Shown: positions 1 through 7,836 of the stretch, piece after piece
Layout: each line of letters starts with the position of its first letter
How positions within the stretch are numbered: position 1 is the stretch's first letter
Source: Micromonospora sp. U21
GTDB lineage: Bacteria; Actinomycetota; Actinomycetes; Mycobacteriales; Micromonosporaceae
DNA length: 64,000 bases
NCBI RefSeq assembly: GCF_018070045.1
Contig: NZ_JAGPYK010000002.1
Span: 186,001 to 250,000, forward strand
Reading direction: 5' to 3'
Position numbers and translations under genes: made by a program
The notes under the pieces: model-generated
Seen by the model: the letters and a program-made list of their open reading frames with translations, nothing else
The model's database searches: none
Told to the model about the DNA's origin: nothing

Positions 1-82
1 GCCCGATCGGGCCGCCGGCCAGGAGGCCGAGCAGGGCACCGAAGCCGACCTGGACCGCCGCGCTGATGATTCCGAAGACCAT
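1..82 (-). CDS. small hydrophobic protein, truncated by window edge
   Basis: Only the first 27 codons are inside the window. They read MVFGIISAAVQVGFGA and continue as a Gly/Leu-rich hydrophobic stretch that looks like a membrane segment. The ATG is preceded by GAGGGG seven bases upstream, and this ribosome site overlaps the stop of the gene at 94-438. The two genes are therefore probably translated from one mRNA. Function is not recognisable. Confidence 0.55.
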   Translation of the reverse strand, partial: MVFGIISAAVQVGFGALLGLLAGGPIG

Positions 83-93
83 GACGTCACCCC

Positions 94-438
94 TCAGACC
101 CAGGAGCGGAAGACACGGGGCTCGCGACCCTGCGCGACCTGGGTCGGCGACGCCTGGGTCGCCTGCCGGTTGCCGGGCGGGATCTGGTTGACGCCGAGCG
201 CGGCGGAGAAGATCACCAGTGCGTTGAAGAACGCGATGATCCACTTTTCGCCGCCGGCGTCGTCGGCGAACGCCGCGGTCACGTAGGACAGCAGGAGCGC
301 GATGGCGATGGCGATCCACTTGCGGATCTTGTCGCCGCTGGGGCCGATCAGCCCGCCGATGACGTTGGTGGCCAGCAGGGTGGCGGCGCTCGCGCCGGCG
401 AGGCTGCCCAGGGCGGCCCAGGTGAAGAGATCGTTCAT
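94..438 (-). CDS. small integral membrane protein, unknown function
   Basis: A 114-residue protein starting MNDLFTWAALG. I chose this ATG because AAGGGGG lies seven bases upstream; a longer reading from 513 has no such site and would run into the hairpin at 491-516. It shows about three hydrophobic segments (roughly residues 5-30, 40-58 and 65-85) and a polar Gln/Pro/Arg tail. Size and topology resemble small holin-like or pilin-associated membrane proteins, but no family motif is visible. It is followed after 11 bp by another small hydrophobic gene, so the pair probably works together at the membrane. Confidence 0.6.
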   Translation of the reverse strand: MNDLFTWAALGSLAGASAATLLATNVIGGLIGPSGDKIRKWIAIAIALLLSYVTAAFADDAGGEKWIIAFFNALVIFSAALGVNQIPPGNRQATQASPTQVAQGREPRVFRSWV

Positions 439-490
439 GGCGATCCCCCTTTTCTGCGATGGTGCGACCGGGATGTGGTGGTGGTGAGGT

Positions 491-516
491 CCGGTGCTCC
501 CGGGTGGGAGCACCGG
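491..516 (-). terminator. hairpin terminator downstream of the LppM-like gene
   Basis: An 11-bp perfect stem (CCGGTGCTCCC paired with GGGAGCACCGG) closes a 4-base loop. It lies 67 bases beyond the stop of the minus-strand gene at 584 and before the start of the next minus-strand gene at 438. There is no T-tract, as is common in actinomycetes. Further GC-rich pairing occurs at 517-583. Confidence 0.6.
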
Positions 517-583
517 GGCCGGTCGCCGTCGTGGCGGGGCGGCCGGGGCCGGGCGTGGCCGGCAGGGCCGGCCACCGGATGGA

Positions 584-1357
584 TCAGCCGGGCCCGGGCG
601 CGCCGGCGGGCGGGCCCGGCGAGGTCGGGCCCGGTGCGGCCGGCGCCGTCGGGCGGCGGCGACGCAGCAGGAGTACGCCCACCGCGGCGAGCAGCAGCAG
701 GAGGAGCAGCCCGCCGACGATCAGCAGCCAGGGGAACCCGCCTTCGCCGGCGGCGGCGACCGGCGAGGCCGACGGCCGGGGCGGCGCCTCGGCGACGGCC
801 CGTAGCTCGGTCGGCTTGTCCTGGTTGGAGTCCACCTTCCAGCTGACCGAACGGCCGTTGACGGTGCCATTGGAGTCGATCACCCGGCCGGGAAATGTCA
901 CCGAGATCTCGAACGACATCAGCTTGAGGAATGCCTGTTGCTGCTGCGGATTCTGCTGGGCCATTTTTCCGCCGTATTTCGCGGGGTCGAGCGGCAACGT
1001 GAAGCGGTAGAAATCACCGTCCCGGACCAGTTTGACGCTCTCGCTGTCGAAGCTCGCCAGCGGTGCCTTGCGGTAACTGATCTGGGTGCCGAAGAGTTGG
1101 TTGTCCTCGTAGCCGGTCTCTTCGCCGGGCGGCAACGCGGGAATGTTCTGCCGCAGCTCCGCGAACGCCGCCGGGACGTTCTTGTTCCGCGAGGTCAGCA
1201 GGGACTTCTGGGCGGTCAGCAGCAGCTGCCCGTCGACCGTGTCGTCGGCGTTGACGGTGAGCCCCATGTTGAGCTGCATGCAGCCGCTCAGAACGGCGAG
1301 GAGGAGGAGACACACCGCGACGCGGAGTGCCTTACCGCGGTTGAATCTCCTGTTCAT
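584..1357 (-). CDS. LppM-like (DUF3153) lipoprotein with C-terminal membrane helix
   Basis: A lipoprotein of about 257 residues. A basic N-terminus (MNRRFNRGK) and hydrophobic stretch end in the lipobox LSGC, so the mature protein should be lipid-anchored outside the membrane. The ectodomain (residues about 30-200) matches the mycobacterial LppM/DUF3153 type, with the characteristic early motif of Gln-Leu-Asn-Met and a secreted beta-rich domain. A Leu-rich transmembrane helix (about 212-232) is followed by an Arg cluster and a Pro/Gly/Ala tail. A GTG at 1384 would add nine residues, but it lies inside the palindrome at 1370-1385, so the ATG at 1357 is preferred. In mycobacteria LppM affects envelope lipids and host interaction; the role here is unknown. 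Confidence 0.75.
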   Translation of the reverse strand: MNRRFNRGKALRVAVCLLLLAVLSGCMQLNMGLTVNADDTVDGQLLLTAQKSLLTSRNKNVPAAFAELRQNIPALPPGEETGYEDNQLFGTQISYRKAPLASFDSESVKLVRDGDFYRFTLPLDPAKYGGKMAQQNPQQQQAFLKLMSFEISVTFPGRVIDSNGTVNGRSVSWKVDSNQDKPTELRAVAEAPPRPSASPVAAAGEGGFPWLLIVGGLLLLLLLAAVGVLLLRRRRPTAPAAPGPTSPGPPAGAPGPG

Positions 1358-1369
1358 GGAATCAGTGTG

Positions 1370-1385
1370 TGTGATCCCATTCACA
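1370..1385. promoter_or_regulatory. CRP/GlxR-type operator TGTGA-N6-TCACA
   Basis: The sequence TGTGATCCCATTCACA is an exact TGTGA-N6-TCACA palindrome, extended by one further G/C pair on each side. This is the recognition pattern of cAMP-receptor-type regulators (CRP, GlxR, Cmr). It lies 12 bases upstream of the preferred start of the LppM-like gene. A factor bound there would sit on or just downstream of the promoter, which suggests repression, but the promoter itself is not identifiable. Confidence 0.6.
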
Positions 1386-1583
1386 CGAGCAGTCGGCGAT
1401 CAGTCACAACGCAGTCGCCGATCTTACCGGTGTGCTGTCACGTTCGGCTGAGGCCGACGCCGGTACACATGACTACTCTGGAGTCTTGGGCCCAGCGCAG
1501 TTTTCACGCGCCTCGGTTCGTCACGCGGGCCGACGCGCCAGCGCCTACCCGGCAGAGTCACCCGCCCGGCCTAGGCTCAGGGA

Positions 1584-2006
1584 ATGATTGTGATCGCGGC
1601 CGTGCTGCTGGTGGATTCCGATGGACGACTGCTGCTGCAACTGCGCGACGGCAACGCCCGCTACCATCCCGACGTGTGGGGGCTGCCCGGCGGGCACGCC
1701 GAGGCGGGGGAGACGCCGGAACAGACCGCCGAGCGGGAGCTGTGGGAGGAGACCGGCCTGCGCGCCGACGGCCCGCTGCGCCCGTTCGCGGTGCAGCCGC
1801 TGCCGCAGCTCCGGCGGGTCAAGCACTACTTCATCGGCGGCACCCGGGCCCGGCAGGAGGACGTCGTGCTCGGCGAGGGGGCGGCGATGGTCTTCGTGCC
1901 CCGCGACGAGGTGCTCGACGGCCGCCCCTACACGCCGGGCACCGTCGAGGTGCTGACCAGGTTCCTCGCCGCACCCGAGTACGCCGGCACGGCCACCGCC
2001 GGCTGA
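1584..2006 (+). CDS. NUDIX hydrolase
   Basis: A 140-residue cytoplasmic protein that should hydrolyse a nucleoside diphosphate linked to another group. The Nudix box GX5EX7REUXEEXGU is perfect at residues 37-59, including the metal-binding Glu residues of REL-x-EE. The order of strands before the box (VIAAVLLVDSDGRLLLQLR) is typical of MutT-like enzymes. An AGGGA site precedes the ATG. The substrate cannot be read from sequence. It converges on a decayed oxygenase gene on the opposite strand. Confidence 0.88.
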   Translation: MIVIAAVLLVDSDGRLLLQLRDGNARYHPDVWGLPGGHAEAGETPEQTAERELWEETGLRADGPLRPFAVQPLPQLRRVKHYFIGGTRARQEDVVLGEGAAMVFVPRDEVLDGRPYTPGTVEVLTRFLAAPEYAGTATAG

Positions 2007-2024
2007 ACGTCCGCCGGGACCGGC

Positions 2025-2363
2025 TCAGCCATGCGGTGCAGGGTGGCCCGGTGTACGCCGAGCGCCGTGGTGCCCAGGTGGCGGGTCATCTCCGCTCCAT
2101 CCACCCTGGACAGCCACCGGCCGTGCCGGTCGCGGATCCCGTCGGGCGCCTCGGCGTGCTCGCCCCGGCGGACGGCCGGGCCGAGACCGAGCGCGTCCAG
2201 CGCCCGCAGCGCGTTCGCCATCAGGGTCAGCCCGGCGCCAACCTCGCGTAGCTCGGCGGGCGCGCTCCAGGACGGTGACCCGCCATCCCTGTCGGTGCAG
2301 GGCGAGCGCCGCGCTCAGCCCACCGATCCCGGTGCCGACCACCACCGCGTGCGGGTCGTCCAT
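2025..2363 (-). pseudogene. N-terminal remnant of an FAD-dependent monooxygenase
   Basis: From the ATG at 2363 (ribosome site AAAGGTGG) the frame encodes a Rossmann FAD-binding start with VVVGTGIGGLSAALALHRQG and TVLERA. Near 2255-2265 a 1-base shift moves the coding sense into another frame, which continues as VGAGLTLMANALRALDALG through HRATLHRM, all typical of PHBH-type hydroxylases. Homology then ends abruptly at about residue 110 of a normal protein of roughly 400, next to the NUDIX stop. The gene is therefore both frameshifted and truncated. The frameshift alone could be a sequencing error; the missing C-terminus could not. Confidence 0.75.
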
Positions 2364-2406
2364 GTCGACCACCTTTCCACACCGGTAGGAGCGACCCCGC
2401 TGGCGA

Positions 2407-3345
2407 TCAGTCGGCGGTGGCGCCGATCCGGTGCTGGCTCGGGCTGATCCCGCGGACCCGACGGAACGCGGTGCTCAGCGCGTACGGGCTGGCGTAGCCG
2501 ACCCGGCGGGCCACCGCGCCGAGCGTGGCGTCCGGCTCGCGCAGCAGATCCGCGGCGAGCGCCAGCCGCCACCCGGTCAGGTACGCCATCGGCGGCTCAC
2601 CGACCAGCTCGGCGAACCGGCGGGACAGCACCGCCCGGGAGACGCCCACCTCGGCGGCGAGCACGGCGACCGTCCACGGTCGGGCCGGGTCGTTCTCCAG
2701 CAGCCGCAGGGCCGGGCCGACCACCGGGTCGCCGGCCGCCCGGTACCAGCCCGGCGCCGCGTCCGGGCGGCCGAACCAGGCGCGCAGCGCGCCGATCAGC
2801 AGCAGGTCCAGCAGCCGGTCCAGCACCGCCGCCTGGCCGGGCGCGTCCCGGGTCACCTCCTGCGCCAGCAGCGGGACCAGCGGGCTGCGCCACTCGTCGG
2901 CGGGGACCACCAGCAGCGGCGGCAGTGCGGTGAGCAGCCGCCGGCTCACCTCGCCGGGCAACTGGTACGTGCCGGTCAGCAGCACCGTCGACCCGTGGGG
3001 GCCGGTGCCCCAGGTGCGTACGCCCAGCGCCATCGACTCGGCCAGCGGCTCGCCGCGCAGGGTGGTGCAGCGCTGACCGGGATGGATCACCACCTGGGGT
3101 GGGGTGGCCGGGTCGTCGGCGACGAGGTAGCCGTCCGGCCCCCGCAGCACCGCCACGTCGCCGGGGCCCAGCGCCGCCGCAGCGGCGTCGTCCGGTACGA
3201 GCCAGGCGGTGCCGCTGACCAGCGCCACGACGGTGAGCGGCGCCCGGTCCTCGATCCGTAGCGCGTACGGCGGGTCGAGCACCGAACGGAGCAGGAAGGC
3301 GCCCCGGGCCCGGGGACCGTCGAGCAGCCCGGTGAGGGGGTCCAT
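2407..3345 (-). CDS. AraC-family regulator with N-terminal cupin domain
   Basis: A 312-residue transcription factor. Residues about 1-180 match the cupin-like sensor domain of AraC proteins (PLTVVALVSGTAWLVPDD, HPGQRCTTLRG). Residues about 205-305 carry two helix-turn-helix motifs: WTVAVLAAEVGVSRAVLSRRF and LGAVARRVGYASPYALSTAF, ending in the usual SPSQHR. Such regulators often sit beside small oxidoreductases; here the co-directional neighbour 44 bp downstream is the broken FAD monooxygenase, suggesting its former target. No ribosome site is evident, and the start codon lies inside a 14-bp palindrome. Confidence 0.88.
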   Translation of the reverse strand: MDPLTGLLDGPRARGAFLLRSVLDPPYALRIEDRAPLTVVALVSGTAWLVPDDAAAAALGPGDVAVLRGPDGYLVADDPATPPQVVIHPGQRCTTLRGEPLAESMALGVRTWGTGPHGSTVLLTGTYQLPGEVSRRLLTALPPLLVVPADEWRSPLVPLLAQEVTRDAPGQAAVLDRLLDLLLIGALRAWFGRPDAAPGWYRAAGDPVVGPALRLLENDPARPWTVAVLAAEVGVSRAVLSRRFAELVGEPPMAYLTGWRLALAADLLREPDATLGAVARRVGYASPYALSTAFRRVRGISPSQHRIGATAD

Positions 3346-3355
3346 CGCGCGATGG
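3342..3355. promoter_or_regulatory. palindrome over the AraC-family start codon
   Basis: CCATCGCGCGATGG is a perfect 14-bp palindrome that contains the ATG of the AraC-family gene. It could be an autoregulatory operator, although short GC palindromes also arise by chance in this genome type. Confidence 0.25.
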
Positions 3356-3422
3356 TAGACGATCGCGAGGGGCGCTCCGGAGGCCGCGAGCCGCCGGCGC
3401 AGTGTGCGGAAGGTGGGCGAAG

Positions 3423-4544
3423 GTGCGGTTCAGGGGGCTGCGGGTCGCCGGTGGCCGGCTGCGGCGGGACTGGCGGCCGGTACTGGAGACGACCCTCGCG
3501 GCGACGGTTGCCTGGCTGCTCGCCACCCGGCTGGTCGGGCACCCGCAGCCCTTCTTCGCCCCGGCGGCGGCGCTCATCGTCCTCGGTCAGGCCCGGGGAC
3601 AACGGATCCGGCGGGCCGTCGAGGTCGTCCTCGGTGTCGCCGCCGGGGTGCTGGTCGCGGACCTGGTGGTGCAGGCGCTGGGCCCGGGTTCCACCTGGAC
3701 GGTGTTCACCGTCATCCTGCTCACCGTCCTGCTCTCGGCGGCCCTCGGCGCCACCGGCGTGACGTTGGTGCAGGCCGCGGTCTCCGCGCTCTACCTGGTG
3801 GTGGTCGCACCGCCGGACGCATCGCTGGTGCCGTTCCGCTTCGTCGACGCGCTGATCGGCGGCGCGGTCGCGCTCGCCGTCAGCCTGCTGGTCGACGCCC
3901 GGCACCCGTTGGCCCCGCTGGTCGCTGAGGTACGGCGGACCTTCGACGAACTGGCCGGGCTGCTGGACGGCATCGCCGACGCGCTGGACCGCCGCGACGA
4001 GCCCGGCGCGGTCGCCGCGCTGACCCAGGCCCGCGGCATGGACGCCCGGGTCGACGGGCTGCGCGACGGGGTGCTCGCGGCCGGCGAGGCGCTGCGGCTC
4101 AACATGCGCCGGCGCCGGCACATCGGCCGGCTGCGGTCGGTGGACGAGTCGATCCGCCAGATCGACTACGCGGTACGCAACGTCCGGGTGCTGGCCCGCG
4201 CCGGGGTGACGCTCAGCCGGCTGCAGTCCCCGGCGCCGCCCGAGCTGGGCGTGGCGCTCCGTGCGCTGGCCGAGGCGGTCCGGGAGGCCGGTGCGGCCCT
4301 CGCCGCCGACCTGAACGGGCAGGACGAGGCAGCCGACCGGCACGCCAACCGGGCGAACGAGGCCGCGCTGGCCGCCGTGCACACCGCCGGACAGCTCTTC
4401 GGGCCGAGCCAGACCCTCCCACTCGCCATGATCATCGGCCAGGTCCGGGCCACGGCCATCGACCTGTTGCGCGGCGTCGACCCCGACAACGACGTCGCCG
4501 TCCTCACCCGGGTGGACGACGCCCTCGGCCTTCCCCCGGTCTGA
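3423..4544 (+). CDS. FUSC-family inner-membrane protein
   Basis: About 373 residues. Residues about 20-165 contain five to six membrane segments in the FUSC pattern (VLETTLAATVAWLLATRL, FFAPAAALIVLGQARGQR, GVAAGVLVADLVV, LIGGAVALAVSLLVD). The rest is a long, mostly alpha-helical cytoplasmic region. FUSC proteins are linked to aromatic-acid or envelope-stress efflux, but substrates of the actinobacterial versions are not known. I placed the start at GTG 3423, nine bases after GGAAGG; a GTG at 3402 would add seven residues and has no ribosome site. Confidence 0.8.
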   Translation: MRFRGLRVAGGRLRRDWRPVLETTLAATVAWLLATRLVGHPQPFFAPAAALIVLGQARGQRIRRAVEVVLGVAAGVLVADLVVQALGPGSTWTVFTVILLTVLLSAALGATGVTLVQAAVSALYLVVVAPPDASLVPFRFVDALIGGAVALAVSLLVDARHPLAPLVAEVRRTFDELAGLLDGIADALDRRDEPGAVAALTQARGMDARVDGLRDGVLAAGEALRLNMRRRRHIGRLRSVDESIRQIDYAVRNVRVLARAGVTLSRLQSPAPPELGVALRALAEAVREAGAALAADLNGQDEAADRHANRANEAALAAVHTAGQLFGPSQTLPLAMIIGQVRATAIDLLRGVDPDNDVAVLTRVDDALGLPPV

Positions 4545-4569
4545 CCCGCGCCCGGTCTCTCGGGGTCAG
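4541..4569. terminator. hairpin overlapping two convergent stop codons
   Basis: CTGACCC pairs with GGGTCAG across a 15-base loop. The arms include the stop of the FUSC gene and the stop of the opposing hydrolase gene, so one hairpin could end both transcripts. The stem is only 7 bp. Confidence 0.35.
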
Positions 4570-5267
4570 GTGGTCAGCCAGGTGGTGGCGGACCGCCGTA
4601 CCGGGGTGGGAATTTCGTGGCCACCGGGGAACTCCTCGTAGGTGACGTCGTAGCCGAGGTCGTGCAGGTGCGGGACGAGCCGGCGGCTGCACATGTCGAT
4701 CGGCAGGACGCGGTCGTCCACCCCGTGCGAGACGAAGATCCGTGGCCGGCCATGGGTCGCCGGCGGCGCGGCGAAACCGGGGGAGAAGGCCAGCACCGCG
4801 TCGACCAGGTCGCCGTTGGCCAGGCCCAGCGAGAGCGCGTACGAGGCGCCGTCGGAGAACCCGCCGAACGTCACGTCGCGTACCGGGTAGCCGTCGAAGA
4901 CGCTGGCCAACAGCCCGTCGATGCGCCGCACGTCCGCCCCGAAGCCCCCGGCGATCAGGTCCCAGCTGCTGGCGGCCGCCTGCGGGGCGACCAGCAGCAG
5001 GTGGTGCGCGTCCGCGACCGGCAGCAGCAGGTCCAGCCCCTGCCGCGCGGAGCCGCCCGCCCCGTGCAGCAGCACCACCAGCCGGTACGCCGCGCCGTCG
5101 GCGGCGGGCTCCGGGGCGTACACCATCGCCAACAGCCCACCGCCGGGGGCGCTCAGCGGCATCAGCCCGGCGGGCGCCGGCGCCACCGGCGGGTGGGCGC
5201 GGGCGGTCAACCGGCCGGGGCCGGAGCCGCCCGTCGGCTCCTGCCGCGGCGGCCTGAGTTCGGACAC
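4566..5267 (-). CDS. alpha/beta hydrolase, phospholipase/carboxylesterase type
   Basis: A 233-residue serine hydrolase. The oxyanion region LLHGAGGSA lies near residue 70, the nucleophile elbow GFSDG near 137, the acid in HGVDDRVLP near 190 and the His in GGHEIP near 220. This is the order expected for predicted esterases of the phospholipase/carboxylesterase family. No signal peptide is visible, so it is probably cytoplasmic. It converges with the FUSC gene and does not overlap other genes on its own strand. Confidence 0.82.
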   Translation of the reverse strand: MSELRPPRQEPTGGSGPGRLTARAHPPVAPAPAGLMPLSAPGGGLLAMVYAPEPAADGAAYRLVVLLHGAGGSARQGLDLLLPVADAHHLLLVAPQAAASSWDLIAGGFGADVRRIDGLLASVFDGYPVRDVTFGGFSDGASYALSLGLANGDLVDAVLAFSPGFAAPPATHGRPRIFVSHGVDDRVLPIDMCSRRLVPHLHDLGYDVTYEEFPGGHEIPTPVRRSATTWLTT

Positions 5268-5343
5268 GGGTCACCGCTCCTCGCTGTCGGCGGGTGTGCG
5301 CCGCGGTTACCCGGCCCGCCACGGGTTAACCGCCGGCAGCTGG

Positions 5344-6333
5344 TCAGGCGCTGTCGCGGGCCACCAGGACGGACGGGAAGAGGGTCACCGGCGCGGTCGG
5401 GCGCCGGTCCAGCACGGCCGTGGCCGCGGCGGCGGCGATCCGGCCCACCGGGTGGCTCGCCGTCGTCAGCGCGGGGGCGGTCATCCCGGCCAGCGGGATG
5501 TCGTCGAAGCCGGCCACCGCGACGTCGCCGGGTACCCGCACCCCACCCTCGCGCAGCGCCGCGATCACCCCGAGCGCGGTCTCGTCGCTGATCGCGTAGA
5601 CCGCGTCGAGGTCCGGCCAGCGCCGCAACGCCTCGCCGGCCGCCGCCCGGCCGCTCGCCGCGGTGAAGTCCCCGGGCAGCACCCGCTCCGGCAGCCCCGC
5701 CTGGCGCATCAGCCGGCGGTACGCCTGCACCGGCCGCTGGGAGCACGGCAGCCAGCGGGGGCCGGTCACCATGGCGATCCGGCGGCGACCGCTGGCGTAC
5801 ACGTGCCGCAGCACCTCGTCGGCGCCGGCGCCGTTGTCGACGTCGAACGACGGGACGGTGGCCGAGCCGATGCCGATCGAGGCGATCCGGCCGCGCAGCG
5901 ACCGCGGCACGGCATCCAGCAGATCTTCGGTGGTGTTCACCAGCACCACCCCGCACACGCTGCCGTCCGCGGCGAGCTGGTCCAGGCTGTTCGGCTCGCT
6001 CAGCGGGAGCCAGTGCAGCGCCACCCCGATGGCGGCCGGTGCGCAGACCCGGGCCGCCGAGCCGACCACCCGCTGCACGTACGGGTCGTCCAGCACCGCC
6101 GCGCTGGACCCGGCGACCGCGACGACCAGCCGTACGCCGCCGCCACGGACCAGTGCCCGGGCGGCCAGGTTGGGCACGTAGCCGAGCCGGTCGGCGGCCG
6201 TCACGACCCGCTCCCGGGCCGCCGGCGAGGCGAACCCGGTCCCGGCGATCACCCGCGAGGCCGTGGACCGGGACACCCCGGCGGCCCGCGCGACGTCCTC
6301 CAGCGTGGCCGGTCGGTGTGCCGCTGCCGTCAT
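5344..6333 (-). CDS. LacI-family transcriptional regulator
   Basis: About 329 residues from the ATG at 6333, which follows GGGGGAG; earlier ATGs would only add a charged leader. The N-terminal DNA-binding domain reads ATLEDVARAAGVSRSTASRVI with the hinge YVPNLAARALV, and the rest is a periplasmic-binding-protein-like effector domain (AGFDDIPLAG, ALTTASHPVGRIAAAA). It is transcribed away from the MFS gene across a 164-bp gap containing a LacI-type operator, so it probably represses that transporter and itself. The effector is unknown but is usually a sugar-like molecule. Confidence 0.9.
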   Translation of the reverse strand: MTAAAHRPATLEDVARAAGVSRSTASRVIAGTGFASPAARERVVTAADRLGYVPNLAARALVRGGGVRLVVAVAGSSAAVLDDPYVQRVVGSAARVCAPAAIGVALHWLPLSEPNSLDQLAADGSVCGVVLVNTTEDLLDAVPRSLRGRIASIGIGSATVPSFDVDNGAGADEVLRHVYASGRRRIAMVTGPRWLPCSQRPVQAYRRLMRQAGLPERVLPGDFTAASGRAAAGEALRRWPDLDAVYAISDETALGVIAALREGGVRVPGDVAVAGFDDIPLAGMTAPALTTASHPVGRIAAAAATAVLDRRPTAPVTLFPSVLVARDSA

Positions 6334-6434
6334 CGTTGTCTCCCCCCGACCGCCCGTCCGGGCGGACGGACGCCTGTCCGGCATCATGCCCCGCCCGGGT
6401 CACCGCCGGTAAGGGGCGGTCATCCCGGTTGTGG

Positions 6435-6448
6435 TGGAAGCGCTCTCA
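6435..6448. promoter_or_regulatory. LacI-type operator in divergent promoter region
   Basis: TGGAAGCGCTCTCA has the central AGCGCT and outer TG/CA symmetry of LacI/GalR operators in actinomycetes. It lies in the 164-bp space between the LacI gene and the MFS transporter gene, about 50 bases from the latter's start. Confidence 0.65.
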
Positions 6449-6497
6449 GGTGTGCGATCGTGCCAGGAGATCACCCCGAGAAAGAGGAACCGCCCCC

Positions 6498-7763
6498 GTG
6501 AGCGCCGCCACCAGTCCGCCCGTTCCCCCGGCCACCGCCCCGGCGCCCCCACGGGCCGTACGGATCGCCCGCAACGGCGTGGCCGTCGTGTTCACCCTCA
6601 ACGGGCTGGCGGTCGGCAGCTGGTTCTCCCGGGTGCCGGCGGTCCGCGAGGCGTTGGACCTCTCCGCCGGCCGGCTCGGGCTGCTGCTGCTCGCGATGAG
6701 CGTCGGCGCGCTGCTCGCGATGCCCACCTCCGGTCTTCTCGCCCAGCGTTTCGGCGCGGCCCGCACCGTGACGCTGGCCACCGTGCTGGTGGCGGTCGGC
6801 CTGACCGTCGCCGGGTTGGGCGCCACGGTGACCGGTTCGGTCGTCGTCGTCGCGGTGGGCCTGGTCGCGTTCGGGTACGGCTCCGGCGCCTGCGACGTGG
6901 CGATGAATGTCGAGGGCGCGACGGTGGAACGGCGCCTGGGGCGTACCGTCATGCCCCGCTTCCACGCGGCCTGGAGCCTCGGTTCGGTGGCGGGCGCGGC
7001 GCTCGGGGCCGGAGCGGCCCGCTTCGACCTGCCCGTCGGCGCGCATCTCGCCGGTGTGGCGGTGGTGGTTCTGGCCGGCACCGTGCTGGGCGCCCGGGCG
7101 TTCCTGCCCCAGCCGGCCGTCGATGAGACGGAGGGTACGGCGGACGCCAGCCCGCGCGCTCGCCGCCGCGCCCAGCTCGCCGCCTGGCGGGAGCCGCGCA
7201 CCCTGCTGATCGGGCTCTTCGTGCTCGTGGCGGCGTTCACCGAGGGCAGCGCCAACGACTGGCTGGCGGTCGCCTTCGTCGACGGCCGCGACCTGAGCGA
7301 GGCGGCCGGCGCGGCGGTCTTCGGCGTCTTCGTCGTCGGCATGACCCTCGGGCGCACCGCCGGCACGGTCGCGCTGGACCGGTGGGGTCGGGTGCCGGTG
7401 CTCACCGGCACCGTGCTGCTCGCCGCGTTCGGCGCGGGCCTGGCCGTGCTGGCCGGCTCGGGGCCGGTGGCCATCGTCGGTGTCGCGCTCTGGGGGCTCG
7501 GCGCGTCGCTGGGCTTCCCGGTCGGCATGAGCGCGGCGGCCGACGAGGAGGCACACGCGCCCGTCCGGGTCAGCGTGGTCGCGGTGATCGGCTACACCGC
7601 GTTCCTGGGCGGGCCACCGCTGCTGGGGTTGCTCGGCGACCGGGTCGGCATCCTGCACGCGCTGCTGGTGGTGCCGTTGCTGCTGGTGCCGACGCTGGCG
7701 CTGGTGCCGGTGCTGCGCCCGCCCGGCGCCGCCGAACCGACCTCGCCAGCACAGAAAAACTAA
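6498..7763 (+). CDS. MFS transporter
   Basis: A 421-residue membrane protein with about twelve predicted helices and the loop 2-3 motif region GLLAQRFGAARTV. It resembles the YbjJ-like branch of the major facilitator superfamily (FTLNGLAVGSWFSRVPAVRE near the start). The GTG at 6498 is chosen because AAAGAGGAA precedes it and the first helix begins just after; an upstream open frame has no coding character. The divergent LacI regulator and operator suggest induction by a small metabolite. Transported substrate unknown. Confidence 0.85.
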   Translation: MSAATSPPVPPATAPAPPRAVRIARNGVAVVFTLNGLAVGSWFSRVPAVREALDLSAGRLGLLLLAMSVGALLAMPTSGLLAQRFGAARTVTLATVLVAVGLTVAGLGATVTGSVVVVAVGLVAFGYGSGACDVAMNVEGATVERRLGRTVMPRFHAAWSLGSVAGAALGAGAARFDLPVGAHLAGVAVVVLAGTVLGARAFLPQPAVDETEGTADASPRARRRAQLAAWREPRTLLIGLFVLVAAFTEGSANDWLAVAFVDGRDLSEAAGAAVFGVFVVGMTLGRTAGTVALDRWGRVPVLTGTVLLAAFGAGLAVLAGSGPVAIVGVALWGLGASLGFPVGMSAAADEEAHAPVRVSVVAVIGYTAFLGGPPLLGLLGDRVGILHALLVVPLLLVPTLALVPVLRPPGAAEPTSPAQKN

Positions 7764-7787
7764 CCCGTAACGCCGCCGAGCGGTATC

Positions 7788-7816
7788 GGGCGCGCGGCCG
7801 ACTGCGCCGCGCGCCC
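7788..7816 (+). terminator. hairpin terminator after MFS gene
   Basis: An 11-bp perfect stem (GGGCGCGCGGC with its complement) closes a 7-base loop, 25 bases after the MFS stop and just before the next plus-strand gene. It lacks a T-run. Confidence 0.6.
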
Positions 7817-7836
7817 CGGCTGGCTACGGTCGCCCG

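Noticed and set aside
459..1010. Long plus-strand open frames opposite the LppM-like gene
   Set aside because: They are antisense to a clearly coding lipoprotein gene and have Arg/Gly/Pro-rich composition typical of GC-driven shadows.
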